Assembly: GCA_034437315.1 (NCBI GenBank)
Contig: DAOTUC010000021.1
Location: 1-22,463 of the forward strand
Direction: 5' to 3'
DNA from: DSAR01 sp034437315
GTDB taxonomy: Bacteria > Chloroflexota > Anaerolineae > B4-G1
Length of the DNA stretch: 22,463 nt
A program made the position numbers and the translations under genes. Of the stretch, positions 5,770 through 12,970 are shown in pieces; within the stretch, counting starts at the first letter, position 1, and the number at the start of each line of letters is the position of its first letter. The notes below the pieces were generated by a model. It was not told the origin of the DNA and searched no databases. It saw nothing but the letters and a program-made list of their open reading frames with translations.

Positions 5770-6711
5770 CTAAGCGGATGCTTCGCCGCATAGTTTCAAT
5801 AGGCGATCCCAACGGAGGTCAACTACCTCCTGGAATTGGTCGATCACGTGTCGATTTTCCGGGCGGAACAGGTGGCGGAAACGTCCCTGCCGCTTGAGCC
5901 AATCCTCAATCGGCTGTTTCTCCTTCGGCTTGTAGGTCAACTTCCACTCGCCGTCTTCCACCTCGTAGAGCGGCCAGAAGCAGGTGTCGATCGCCAACTG
6001 GGTGATCTCGATCGTCTCGTCCGTCCCGTGTCGCCAACCCCGGTTGCAGGAGGCCAACACGTTCATAAAGGCGGCTCCGCCGCAATCGACCGCCTTGCGC
6101 GTTTTCTTCATCAGGTCGCGCCACTGGCTGGGCGCCGCCTGGGCCACGTAGGGGATGTTGTGGGCGGCCATGATGGCGGTCAGGTCCTTGCGCGATTGCT
6201 GTTTGCCGGGGATGACCTTGCCGGCTGGCGAGGTCGTGGTGTGCGCGCCAAGCGGGGTCGCGCTGGATCGCTGGATACCGGTGTTCATATACGCCCCGTT
6301 GTCGTAGCAGACGTAGAGGAACTGGTGCCCGCGCTCCACAGCGCCGGAGAGCGCCTGAAGGCCGATGTCATAGGTGCCGCCGTCGCCGCCGTAGGCGATG
6401 AACTTGACGTTCTGTTCGGGGATTTTCCCCTGTCGCACCAGGCTGCGGTAGGCCGCTTCGACGCCGCTGATGGTCGAGGCCGCGTTCTCAAAGGCGTTGT
6501 GGATCCAGGGCACGCGCCAGGCGGTGTAAGGATAGATCGTCGTCGCCACTTCCAGGCAGCCGGTCGCGTTGGCGATCACCACCGGATCGTCAATCGCCGC
6601 CATCATCTGCCGCACGACGATGGGCGCGCCGCATCCGGCGCACAGGCGTTGCCCCGGGGCCAATCGTTCCGGTTGTTTCATCAATTCTTTTGGTACTAGT
6701 TTTGTCGCCAT
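5770..6711 (-). CDS. porB: Pyruvate:ferredoxin oxidoreductase, beta subunit
   Basis: This 313-residue subunit carries the thiamine diphosphate and one 4Fe-4S cluster of the four-subunit pyruvate:ferredoxin oxidoreductase, which converts pyruvate and CoA to acetyl-CoA, CO2 and reduced ferredoxin. Cluster cysteines are C24 and C27 (LCAGCGAP), C52 (NATGC) and a late cysteine in ASCNRGWR. The diphosphate-binding stretch runs from GGDGGTYDIG to YDNGAYMNTG, as in the family. The ATG at 6711 is chosen over 6729 because MATKL follows a GGGAG site at the end of porA. It starts four bases after the porA stop, so the two are translationally linked. It is the last gene of the operon, followed by the terminator at 5621-5662. 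Confidence 0.95.
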   Translation of the reverse strand: MATKLVPKELMKQPERLAPGQRLCAGCGAPIVVRQMMAAIDDPVVIANATGCLEVATTIYPYTAWRVPWIHNAFENAASTISGVEAAYRSLVRQGKIPEQNVKFIAYGGDGGTYDIGLQALSGAVERGHQFLYVCYDNGAYMNTGIQRSSATPLGAHTTTSPAGKVIPGKQQSRKDLTAIMAAHNIPYVAQAAPSQWRDLMKKTRKAVDCGGAAFMNVLASCNRGWRHGTDETIEITQLAIDTCFWPLYEVEDGEWKLTYKPKEKQPIEDWLKRQGRFRHLFRPENRHVIDQFQEVVDLRWDRLLKLCGEASA

Positions 6712-6715
6712 TATC

Positions 6716-7903
6716 TCACTCCCGTACACTCAAGTACGTGACCACGCGCTCCAACTCGCCGGTCTCGGCCACGTTTAGCATATCCCGGTAGACCGATTCG
6801 ATCTCGCCCGGCAGGATGTCGCGCCCGCCCAGGCCATACACGTAATCGGCGACGGGCAGGTTCACGCCGTGAACGGTCAGGGCGGTCACGATCTCCAAAA
6901 ACAGAGGGCCAACGTTATTCATCGCGCCGAAAGAAATCGAGCGATCCATCACGGCCACGGCCTTGAGATGGCTCAACGCCTCCACGATCTCCTTCGCCGG
7001 GAAGGGGCGGAAGAGACGCAACTTGAGCATCCCGGCCTTGATTCCCTGATCCCGCAGGTGATCGACGACCGACTTGGTCGTGCCGGCCGTCGAATTGGCC
7101 ACAACGATGGCGACGTCGGCATCGTCCAACCGGTAGCCCTCGAAGAGGCCGTAGTTGCGGCCAAATTTCTCGTTGAATTCGGCCGCCACGTCCAGCACGA
7201 CCTGTTGGGCGTTCTCAATCGCCTCGACCTGTTGCCGCTTGTGCTCGTAGTAGTAGTCATAGAAATCGAGCGGCCCGTAGGTCTTGGGATTCTCCAGGTC
7301 CAGCAGCGACCATTTGGCGTTGTAGTCGCCGACAAAGTCCCTGACGGCGTCGTCGTCGTAGAGTTCCACCCGTTCCATGCCGTGGCTGGTGATAAACCCA
7401 TCCTGGCAGACCGCCACGGGCAGCAACACGTCGGGATGCTCGCCGATGCGGACGGCCTGGAAGAGATTGTCGTAAGCCTCCTGCCCGTTCTCGGAGAACA
7501 TGATGATCCACCCGCTATCCCGTATCCCCATGACGTCGGAATGGTCGCAGTGAATGTTGATTGGGCCCGAGAGGGCCCGGTTGACCAAGCTCATCACGAT
7601 CGGGCAGCGATTGGAGGCCGCGATGTAGACGATCTCCCACATCAGGGCCAGGCCATTGGCCGCCGTCGCCGTCATCACCCGCGCGCCGGCCGCCGATGCG
7701 CCGACGCAAGCGCTCATCGCGCTGTGCTCGCTCTCCACCGTCACGAATTCCGTATCGACCAATCCATCGGCGACGAATTCGGAGAACTTTTGCACCGTCG
7801 AGGTCTGGGGCGTGATGGGATAAGCGGCCACAACGTCGGGATTGATCTGGCGCATCGCCGTAGCGACCGCCTCATTTCCACCCAAAGCTTCAAATGTGCT
7901 CAT
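6716..7903 (-). CDS. porA: Pyruvate:ferredoxin oxidoreductase, alpha subunit
   Basis: A 395-residue subunit with the pyrimidine-binding and transketolase-like domains. The N-terminus ALGGNEAVATAMRQINPDVVAAYPITPQTST has the family's YPITPQT signature, and VTVESEHSAMSACVGASAAGARVMTAT is the conserved glutamate-containing stretch that activates thiamine diphosphate. The C-terminal part, with LRLFRPFPAKEIVEAL and AVMDRSISFG, is also typical. The ATG at 7903 shares one base with the porD stop codon (TGATG), so translation is coupled. Pyruvate rather than a 2-keto isovalerate or 2-oxoglutarate substrate is judged from overall similarity and the gamma-delta-alpha-beta order; a related 2-oxoacid is not fully excluded. 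Confidence 0.94.
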   Translation of the reverse strand: MSTFEALGGNEAVATAMRQINPDVVAAYPITPQTSTVQKFSEFVADGLVDTEFVTVESEHSAMSACVGASAAGARVMTATAANGLALMWEIVYIAASNRCPIVMSLVNRALSGPINIHCDHSDVMGIRDSGWIIMFSENGQEAYDNLFQAVRIGEHPDVLLPVAVCQDGFITSHGMERVELYDDDAVRDFVGDYNAKWSLLDLENPKTYGPLDFYDYYYEHKRQQVEAIENAQQVVLDVAAEFNEKFGRNYGLFEGYRLDDADVAIVVANSTAGTTKSVVDHLRDQGIKAGMLKLRLFRPFPAKEIVEALSHLKAVAVMDRSISFGAMNNVGPLFLEIVTALTVHGVNLPVADYVYGLGGRDILPGEIESVYRDMLNVAETGELERVVTYLSVRE

Positions 7904-8253
7904 CACTCTTGCACCTTTCCTTCTTCGATTATGCGAATACACAGGCGGGGGTCGTCTTTTTCCAATTCTTCCCCCGCTTTCTTGATGACCTTGGCGTTCA
8001 CCGGGCAAATGGCGGCGCAGATGCCGCACCCTTTGCAATGATCCAGGTCAAAGCCCACCATTTTCTCATTCTCTTTATCCACTAAAATGCTGGAATCCGG
8101 ACAAAACAGCCAGCATTGGAAACAGTGAATGCAGTCCGCTTCCCCGCGAACGGGGCGAAAAGCTCGCCAATCGCCGGTGCGGTATTCCACAGCATTCCCT
8201 GCATCCAGAATCATCCCCCCGATGGGAATGTCTCGCCATCCTTTCTGTTCCAT
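7903..8253 (-). CDS. porD: Pyruvate:ferredoxin oxidoreductase, delta (ferredoxin) subunit
   Basis: A 116-residue subunit with two 4Fe-4S binding motifs, C41-x2-C44-x2-C47-x3-C51 and C73-x2-C76-x2-C79-x3-C83, each followed by proline. It passes electrons from the thiamine centre in PorB to external ferredoxin. The N-terminus (GWRDIPIGGMI) and the WRAFRPV stretch are typical of PorD. A GGAG site lies seven bases before the ATG at 8253. It starts nine bases after porG and shares one base with porA. Confidence 0.94.
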   Translation of the reverse strand: MEQKGWRDIPIGGMILDAGNAVEYRTGDWRAFRPVRGEADCIHCFQCWLFCPDSSILVDKENEKMVGFDLDHCKGCGICAAICPVNAKVIKKAGEELEKDDPRLCIRIIEEGKVQE

Positions 8254-8262
8254 CGTATTCTC

Positions 8263-8835
8263 CTACCCCTCTTGAACTTGTTTGGCAGCCCGTTTCAACG
8301 CCCTGATGTTGGCGTCGACGGCCTCCTTCGAGATCTTCTTCTTGAACCAATCGCTCAACTGCTCCGACAGGTCGTCAATACCAAAAAGCCCCGTCGCCTG
8401 CGCGAACGCGCCCAGCATCGGTGTGTTGGTAATCTCCCGGCCCATCTCCTCAATGGCAATGTGACTGGCATCCACGGTAAAAACCTTCCCCTGATCGAAG
8501 CCGACGATGTCGCGCACCTCTGCCGGGCTCATCGACGTGTTGACCAGCAACACGCCGTCTTCATCAAGTCCCTCAGCGACCGCCACCGTTCCCAGCAACG
8601 TGGGATCGAGCACCAGCACCACGTCCGGTTCTTCGATCTGAGAGTGGATGTGGATCGGGTTTGGACTCAGTCGGGTGAAGGCGCGAATCGGCGCCCCCAT
8701 CCGTTCCGGCCCGTAGTCGGGGAAAGCCTGGAAATACTGTCCAGTGCCCAGAGCAGTCTCGGCCAATAGTTTGCCGGCCGTGACCACGCCCTGTCCTCCT
8801 CGACCATGCCACCGGATTTCGGTCAATTCTGACAT
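8263..8835 (-). CDS. porG: Pyruvate:ferredoxin oxidoreductase, gamma subunit
   Basis: A 190-residue subunit of the gamma family with the N-terminal signature EIRWHGRGGQGVVTAGKLLAE and the stretch YGPERMGAPIRAFTRLS, which together with PorA makes the CoA-binding side of the enzyme. It is the first gene of the porGDAB operon. GGAGTGACACTATG gives a good ribosome site at the ATG (8835). The promoter should lie in the spacer above it, but I could not pick one with confidence: a TTGACT at 8914-8909 has no good -10 partner. Confidence 0.94.
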   Translation of the reverse strand: MSELTEIRWHGRGGQGVVTAGKLLAETALGTGQYFQAFPDYGPERMGAPIRAFTRLSPNPIHIHSQIEEPDVVLVLDPTLLGTVAVAEGLDEDGVLLVNTSMSPAEVRDIVGFDQGKVFTVDASHIAIEEMGREITNTPMLGAFAQATGLFGIDDLSEQLSDWFKKKISKEAVDANIRALKRAAKQVQEG

Positions 8836-9123
8836 AGTGTCACTCCTTCCAAAAAATAACCTATCATCGTTTACGGCAATCGTTCTCTAACTAACCTGAT
8901 TACGAGCTAGAGTCAACAAGAATCCTTAACCGCCAAAAATTCATTTCGCTGTGCCAAGATTCTATTGGTTAGGCCCTGAAAACAAACAGCTATAACTCCA
9001 ATCATCTATTTTGCCACAAAATGACGATTTCCGCCAGTGAGAAAGTCGTTGCTTTGCATATGACGTTCGTCATCTATTCACGGTGAGGGTTGTCGTATCT
9101 TCTCAAATTTCGGGGAGAAGACT
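8836..9123. other. Upstream region of the por operon
   Basis: This part of the 449-base spacer has no gene and is AT-richer than its flanks. It holds an inverted repeat ATGACG-TT-CGTCAT at 9060-9073, about 225 bases before porG, which could be a regulator site. No other structure was found. Confidence 0.4.
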
Positions 9124-9205
9124 GGAGCGGGCGGACGTAGTGTGTCCGCAGCATCCTGCTGGCTCCTGTGCCGTCAAGATGCTGCGGACACACCGCCCGC
9201 TCCCC
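9124..9205. repeat. Palindromic repeat family A, copy 2 (intact hairpin)
   Basis: The left arm 9124-9155 (GGAGCGGGCG ... GTGTGTCCGCAGCATC) is the reverse complement of the right arm 9178-9205, except for about six extra bases (GACGTA) in the left arm. The loop is 22 bases. The imperfect 26-bp stem would be very stable as RNA or cruciform DNA. Copy 1 at 445-524 shares the right arm and loop. Confidence 0.8.
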
Positions 9206-9234
9206 AAGATAGTGGGATGATACGGATTGTCACT

Positions 9235-9276
9235 GCTTCAGTGCGCTTTCACGGCGATAAATCGCCTACTACGAAC
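9235..9276. repeat. Dispersed repeat family B, copy 1
   Basis: The sequence GCTTCAGTGCGCTTTCACGG continuing through CGATAAATCGCCTACTAC and GAAC is nearly identical, in reverse orientation, to 22280-22317. It contains the small palindrome GGCGATAAATCGCC. It lies directly after the stop of the phosphatase gene at 9285. Confidence 0.75.
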
Positions 9277-9284
9277 CAATCGTC

Positions 9285-10100
9285 TCAGGCGTCGGGCAGG
9301 GGCGCGGACGCTCCCTCGCGGATGACGTGCAGCATCTCCTCGTGGAGACGCCCGTTGGAAGCGACGATGTGTTCCCCCGAGAGATAATCCGCCCCGCCGT
9401 CGAAATCGGTGACGCGCCCGCCAGCCTCTTGCACCAACAAAATGCCCGCCGCCACGTCCCACGGTTTCAGGCGAATCTCCCAGAAGCCATCGAGCCGCCC
9501 GCAGGCCACGTAAGCCAGGTCGAGCACGGCCGCGCCGGCCCGCCGCACCCCCTGGCTGCGGCGGAGGAAATGATCCAGGCGCGCGACGTTGTTGTCGGCG
9601 GCCGTGCGGCGGTCATAGGGAAAACCGGTCGCCAGGAACCCGTCCGCCAGTCGCTCGACGGCGGTGACGGTGATGGGGTTCCCGTTCAAGCGCGCGCCGC
9701 CGCCCGCCGTCGCCGCGAACGTCTCGTCCCGCAGGGGATCGTAGGCGACGCCGACGACCGGGCGCCCGTCCTCGACCAGCGCCAGCGAGATCGCCGCGTG
9801 GGGGAACCCGTGAGCGAAGTTGTTGGTGCCATCCAGCGGGTCGATCAGCCAGATGGGCGGCCCCGGCGCGCGCCAATCGTCCCCGCCGCCCTCCTCGGCC
9901 AAGATGCGATGATCGGGGAAGGCGTCGCGCAAGCGGGAGACGATGCGCGCTTCAGCCGCCTCGTCCGTCTCGGTGACGGGATTGACGGCCCCTTTCAGGC
10001 CAACGTGTGAAAGCGCCTGCCGGGGAAAGGCGTCCCGCACGATCTCGCCGGCCTCGTGGGCGATGGAAGTGGCGGTTGCGAGCGTGTGCGCGTACTTCAC
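9285..10100 (-). CDS. suhB: Inositol-monophosphatase-family phosphatase
   Basis: A 271-residue Mg2+-dependent phosphatase of the inositol monophosphatase family, which removes phosphate from myo-inositol phosphates or related small substrates. Metal-site motifs are AEEGG (E69/E70), WLIDPLDGTNNFAHGFP (D87, D90, T92) and KPWDVAAG (W214, D215). The start codon is GTG at 10100; it overlaps the upstream hydrolase stop as GTGA, so the pair is translationally coupled. The exact substrate is uncertain: archaeal-type and bacterial members also hydrolyse fructose-1,6-bisphosphate or NADP, and the symbol is used at family level. It is the last gene of the TlpA-hydrolase-phosphatase run. Confidence 0.88.
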   Translation of the reverse strand: MKYAHTLATATSIAHEAGEIVRDAFPRQALSHVGLKGAVNPVTETDEAAEARIVSRLRDAFPDHRILAEEGGGDDWRAPGPPIWLIDPLDGTNNFAHGFPHAAISLALVEDGRPVVGVAYDPLRDETFAATAGGGARLNGNPITVTAVERLADGFLATGFPYDRRTAADNNVARLDHFLRRSQGVRRAGAAVLDLAYVACGRLDGFWEIRLKPWDVAAGILLVQEAGGRVTDFDGGADYLSGEHIVASNGRLHEEMLHVIREGASAPLPDA

Positions 10101-10921
10101 GTCATCCCCTCGACCCGGTAGGCGTCGGGCCGCCGGTCCTCGTAGATGGTGAGGTAGCGGCGGGCCTTGCGCATCTCCCGCAGGTCGATCTGGGCGACGA
10201 GCAGCCGCGCCTGGTCATCCCCCTCGACCAAGACGTTGCCCCATGGATCCACCACACAGGAGCGGCCGGGGAATTCGGTCTGCCCATCGTCGCCGACCCG
10301 GTTGCAGGCTGCGACGAAGAGTTCGTTTTCCGTGGCCCGGGCGCGAGCCAGGAGGAACCAGGCGTCGACGCGCGGGATCGGCCATTGGGCCGGGACGAGA
10401 AAGAGCACCGCCCCCGCCAGCGCCATCGCGCGGAAGATCTCTGGGAACCGCATGTCGTAGCAGATGGCCAGCCCGACCGGCCCCCAGGGCGTGGGACAGA
10501 GCGTCGCGTGGTCGCCGGGATACAGATAACGATGCTCTTGCATCAGCCGGAAAAGGTGCATCTTGCGATAGGCACCCAGCAGCATCCCATCCGGCGAGTA
10601 CAGGACGGCGGTATTCGAGACGCCGTGCGCGTGGCTCTCCAGCAGTGACCCGGAGACGTACAGGCCGAATTCCCGCGCCATCTGGGCCATCTGGGCGAAC
10701 CCGCCCTGGCCCAACGGGTCGGCCCACTCGTCGCCGCGCTCCAGATCGTAGCCGTGGAGCCACAATTCGGGCAACAGGAAAAAATCGGCGCCGGCGTCCC
10801 GTGCCTGGGCGGCGAAGGCCCGCGCCTGGGCCAGGTTATCCTCCGGCCGAGCGACCGGCACGTCCATTTGCGCGAGGGCGATCGAGAGCGTCTCCGATCG
10901 CGTCTCCGATTGCGAAAGCAT
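10097..10921 (-). CDS. Carbon-nitrogen (nitrilase-superfamily) hydrolase
   Basis: A 274-residue cytoplasmic amidase-type enzyme with the Glu-Lys-Cys catalytic triad visible as E52 (LLPELWLHGY), K120 (YRKMHLF) and C154 (AICYDMRFPE). These enzymes cleave non-peptide C-N bonds through a cysteine thioester. The motifs are closest to the omega-amidase/Nit2-YafV and other unassigned branches; the substrate cannot be fixed. It starts 26 bases after the TlpA gene and overlaps the phosphatase gene by four bases, so the three are probably one transcript. Confidence 0.88.
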   Translation of the reverse strand: MLSQSETRSETLSIALAQMDVPVARPEDNLAQARAFAAQARDAGADFFLLPELWLHGYDLERGDEWADPLGQGGFAQMAQMAREFGLYVSGSLLESHAHGVSNTAVLYSPDGMLLGAYRKMHLFRLMQEHRYLYPGDHATLCPTPWGPVGLAICYDMRFPEIFRAMALAGAVLFLVPAQWPIPRVDAWFLLARARATENELFVAACNRVGDDGQTEFPGRSCVVDPWGNVLVEGDDQARLLVAQIDLREMRKARRYLTIYEDRRPDAYRVEGMT

Positions 10922-10947
10922 AAATGACCTCTGTCCTTTGTAAGTCT

Positions 10948-11430
10948 TTACTCTAACACCTGCTGCAACGTATCATCCAATGCAACAGGGCCGCCGAAAA
11001 CGGGGTGCGCTTCGCCGTCTCGGTCGACAATCAGCATGTGAGGAATGGCCTGCACGCCATACATCTTGGAGACCTTGTCCCCATTGTCCAACAGGACGAT
11101 GAAGGTATAACCATGCTCGGACATAAAATTCGCTACCTCCTCTGGTTTCTCGCCCATATTGATGGCGAGCACGGTTACATCTTCGTATTGCTCGTCTAGC
11201 TTTTGCAAATGGGGCATCCCATCGACGCACGGCTTGCACCAGGTCGTCCAAAAATCCAATATCACGACTTGACCTTCAAAATCGCTCAACGCGATGGCTT
11301 CTCCGGAGAGGCTGTTCAAAGTAAAATCAGGGGCCTGCCCGGATGTGATGGTCTGGGTCGAGATGCAGCCGACCCACGTCAGAATAAGCAGGGAAATCAG
11401 CGTCGCCGCCAGGTATTTCTTCAGGAGCAT
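10948..11430 (-). CDS. TlpA/ResA-type thioredoxin-fold protein, membrane-anchored
   Basis: A 160-residue extracytoplasmic thiol-disulfide protein. Residues 5-22 form a hydrophobic segment ending in WVGC (C22), a poor but possible lipobox, so it is either a lipoprotein or a signal-anchored protein. The thioredoxin fold follows: APDFTLNSLSGE, the active site WTTWCKPC (C65, C68), and cis-proline in QAIPHMLIVD. This is the pattern of TlpA/ResA proteins that reduce apocytochrome c or other exported thiols; the target here is unknown. It is the first gene of the run to 9285, expressed from the promoter at 11487-11515. Confidence 0.88.
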   Translation of the reverse strand: MLLKKYLAATLISLLILTWVGCISTQTITSGQAPDFTLNSLSGEAIALSDFEGQVVILDFWTTWCKPCVDGMPHLQKLDEQYEDVTVLAINMGEKPEEVANFMSEHGYTFIVLLDNGDKVSKMYGVQAIPHMLIVDRDGEAHPVFGGPVALDDTLQQVLE

Positions 11431-11486
11431 CGGCTACCCCTTTCATCTCTAGGTTTTAACAAACTATTCACCCAAGCAACGGCCTA

Positions 11487-11515
11487 AGCATACACTGGAA
11501 TGACCCATTCGTCAA
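11487..11515 (-). promoter_or_regulatory. Promoter of the TlpA-hydrolase-phosphatase genes
   Basis: On the minus strand, TTGACG (11515-11510), 17 bases, then TATGCT (11492-11487). The leader to the ATG at 11430 is about 50 bases. It diverges from the ubiX promoter 32 bases away. Confidence 0.55.
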
Positions 11516-11530
11516 CCCGACACGCGCTAT

Positions 11531-11556
11531 CAGTTGCGAATTGCAGTTGCGAATTG
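11531..11556. repeat. Perfect 13-bp tandem duplication over the ubiX -35
   Basis: CAGTTGCGAATTG occurs twice without a gap (11531-11543 and 11544-11556). Each unit carries a TTGCGA hexamer; the second is the -35 of the promoter at 11547-11575. Confidence 0.85.
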
Positions 11557-11575
11557 ATCAGGTTTGTGATATAGT
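11547..11575 (+). promoter_or_regulatory. Promoter of ubiX, placing the start at the ATG
   Basis: TTGCGA (11547-11552), 17 bases, TATAGT (11570-11575). Transcription would begin about seven bases downstream, at 11582-11583, which is the start codon itself. There is no Shine-Dalgarno sequence, so a leaderless mRNA is likely. Confidence 0.6.
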
Positions 11576-11582
11576 CCACAGC

Positions 11583-12209
11583 ATGAACGAGCGCTTATCT
11601 GAAAACGCAGCAAATGAAACGCGCAGCCGGCTGATCGTGGGTATCTCCGGGGCCAGCGGGTCGATCCTGGGCGTCCGGCTCCTGGAAGTCCTGGCGGCGC
11701 GGCCCGACGTCGAGACCCACCTGATCATCAGCGCGACTGCTCGCATCGTCATCGCGCGGGAGACCGATTTGCAGATTGAGCAGGTCGAGGCGTTGGCCGA
11801 TCACGTGCACGCGCCCGACGACCTCACCGCGCCCGTCGCCAGCGGGTCCTTCCTGTCAAACGCATCCTCGTCAAGCGCATCGGGCAGGGACATGATCGTC
11901 ATCCCTTGCTCTATCAAGACGTTGTCGGCGGTCGCCAATTCCTACGCCGCCGATCTGATGAGCCGGGCGGCCGACGTCACGCTCAAGGAGGGCGGCCGGC
12001 TGGCGCTGGTGGTGCGGGAAAGCCCGCTGCACCTGGGTCACCTGCGTCTGATGACGCGCGCGGCCGAGATAGGCGCGATCATCTTCCCCCCGGTTCCCGC
12101 TTTCTACGGCCACCCACAAACGACGTCAGACATTGTGGACGCCATCGTGGGGCGGTCGCTGGCGCGCTTGGGCGTCGCCAACGATCTCTACCCCCGATGG
12201 CGAGGATGA
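11583..12209 (+). CDS. ubiX: UbiX-type flavin prenyltransferase
   Basis: A 208-residue flavoprotein that joins a dimethylallyl group to FMN to make the prenyl-FMN cofactor of UbiD-type decarboxylases. Family features are LIVGISGASGS near residues 17-27, ISATARIVI, GSF...VIPCSIKTLSAVANSYA, the late basic loop ALVVRESPLHLGHL, and PPVPAFY. The ATG at 11583 gives about 15 extra N-terminal residues but is the only good start and coincides with the predicted transcription start. A short low-complexity insert (SNASSSSASGRD) sits between GSF and MIVIPCS, encoded partly by an imperfect duplication of TCAAACGCATC. No ubiD partner is in the window. The methyltransferase gene starts nine bases after it. 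Confidence 0.9.
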   Translation: MNERLSENAANETRSRLIVGISGASGSILGVRLLEVLAARPDVETHLIISATARIVIARETDLQIEQVEALADHVHAPDDLTAPVASGSFLSNASSSSASGRDMIVIPCSIKTLSAVANSYAADLMSRAADVTLKEGGRLALVVRESPLHLGHLRLMTRAAEIGAIIFPPVPAFYGHPQTTSDIVDAIVGRSLARLGVANDLYPRWRG

Positions 12210-12218
12210 GACCCCGGC

Positions 12219-12956
12219 ATGACGCCTAACACCCGATCAAACGACAAAGCGGCCCAACGGGGCGTGCCCAGCCTCGTCTGGCGGGCGGGACAAACGCGAC
12301 GTTTGCAGATGGTCAAGCAATGGGCGGACCTATCTGGCCGCCGCGTGCTCGATGTGGGCTGCGGCGTCGGGATGTACACCCACGCTTTCCTCCGCGAAAC
12401 GCCCCACGTCTTCGGCGTCGAGATCGAGGGCGAGCGAGCGCGGGAAGCGAATCAACGGGCCGCCGGGGTGGTTCAATCGCCGGGCGAGCGCTTGCCCTTC
12501 GCCAGCGGGACCTTCGACCTGTTGTTTTCCCACGAGGTGCTGGAACACGTCGACGACGACCGCGCCTGCGCGAAAGAGATGGTCCGCGTGACGCGGCCCG
12601 GCGGGCGCGTCGTCGTTTTCGCCCCCAACCGGCTTTACTTCTTCGAGACCCACGGCGTCTACTGGCGCGGGCGCTACCACTTCGGCAACGTTCCCCTGGT
12701 CAACTGGCTGCCCACGCCGTTGCGCGACCGGTTGGCGCCCCACGTGCGGGCGTACACCGGACGCGACCTGCGCCGCCTGTTCGCCGGATTGCCCGTGCGC
12801 GTGATTCACCACACACAGATTTTCCCCGGTTACGACAACGTCGTCGCGCGCGCGCCGGGCTTGGGCCGCGCACTCCGCGCGCTCACCTACGCGCTGGAAC
12901 GCACGCCGCTGCGCATCTTCGGGCTCTCCCACCTGCTGGTCCTGGAAAAGGTGTGA
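12219..12956 (+). CDS. Class I SAM-dependent methyltransferase
   Basis: A 245-residue protein with a Rossmann-type methyltransferase domain. Motif I is VLDVGCGVGMY (residues 43-53), followed by FGVEIEGE, then LPFASGTFDLLFSHEVLEHVDDD and the RPGGRVVVFAPN strand, all typical of the UbiE/Methyltransf_11 group. The C-terminal part (YRxHFG-like YHFGNVPLVNWLP, then VRAYTGRDLRRLFAG) resembles small-molecule or lipid-modifying members. The substrate is unknown. It follows ubiX by nine bases and is presumably cotranscribed; a quinone-related role is conceivable from that pairing but unproven. It ends in the shared convergent hairpin at 12953-12970. Confidence 0.85.
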   Translation: MTPNTRSNDKAAQRGVPSLVWRAGQTRRLQMVKQWADLSGRRVLDVGCGVGMYTHAFLRETPHVFGVEIEGERAREANQRAAGVVQSPGERLPFASGTFDLLFSHEVLEHVDDDRACAKEMVRVTRPGGRVVVFAPNRLYFFETHGVYWRGRYHFGNVPLVNWLPTPLRDRLAPHVRAYTGRDLRRLFAGLPVRVIHHTQIFPGYDNVVARAPGLGRALRALTYALERTPLRIFGLSHLLVLEKV

Positions 12957-12970
12957 GGTATAGACCTCAC
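12953..12970. terminator. Hairpin shared by two convergent gene ends
   Basis: GTGAGGT (12953-12959) and ACCTCAC (12964-12970) form a 7-bp stem with loop ATAG. Each arm contains the TGA stop of one of the facing genes. No U-tract follows on either side, so termination is possible but weak. Confidence 0.4.

Noticed and set aside
5836..6699. A 287-codon plus-strand open frame
   Set aside because: It is antisense to porB, without ribosome site or domain.
6869..8041. A 390-codon open frame on the plus strand
   Set aside because: It is antisense to porA/porD, has no recognisable domain and an odd His/Arg/Val-rich composition; it is a by-product of GC-rich codon use.
8905..8940. Promoter of porGDAB from a TTGACT on the minus strand
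   Set aside because: The hexamer 17 bases downstream (TAGTTA) matches the -10 consensus at only two positions, so it was not listed.
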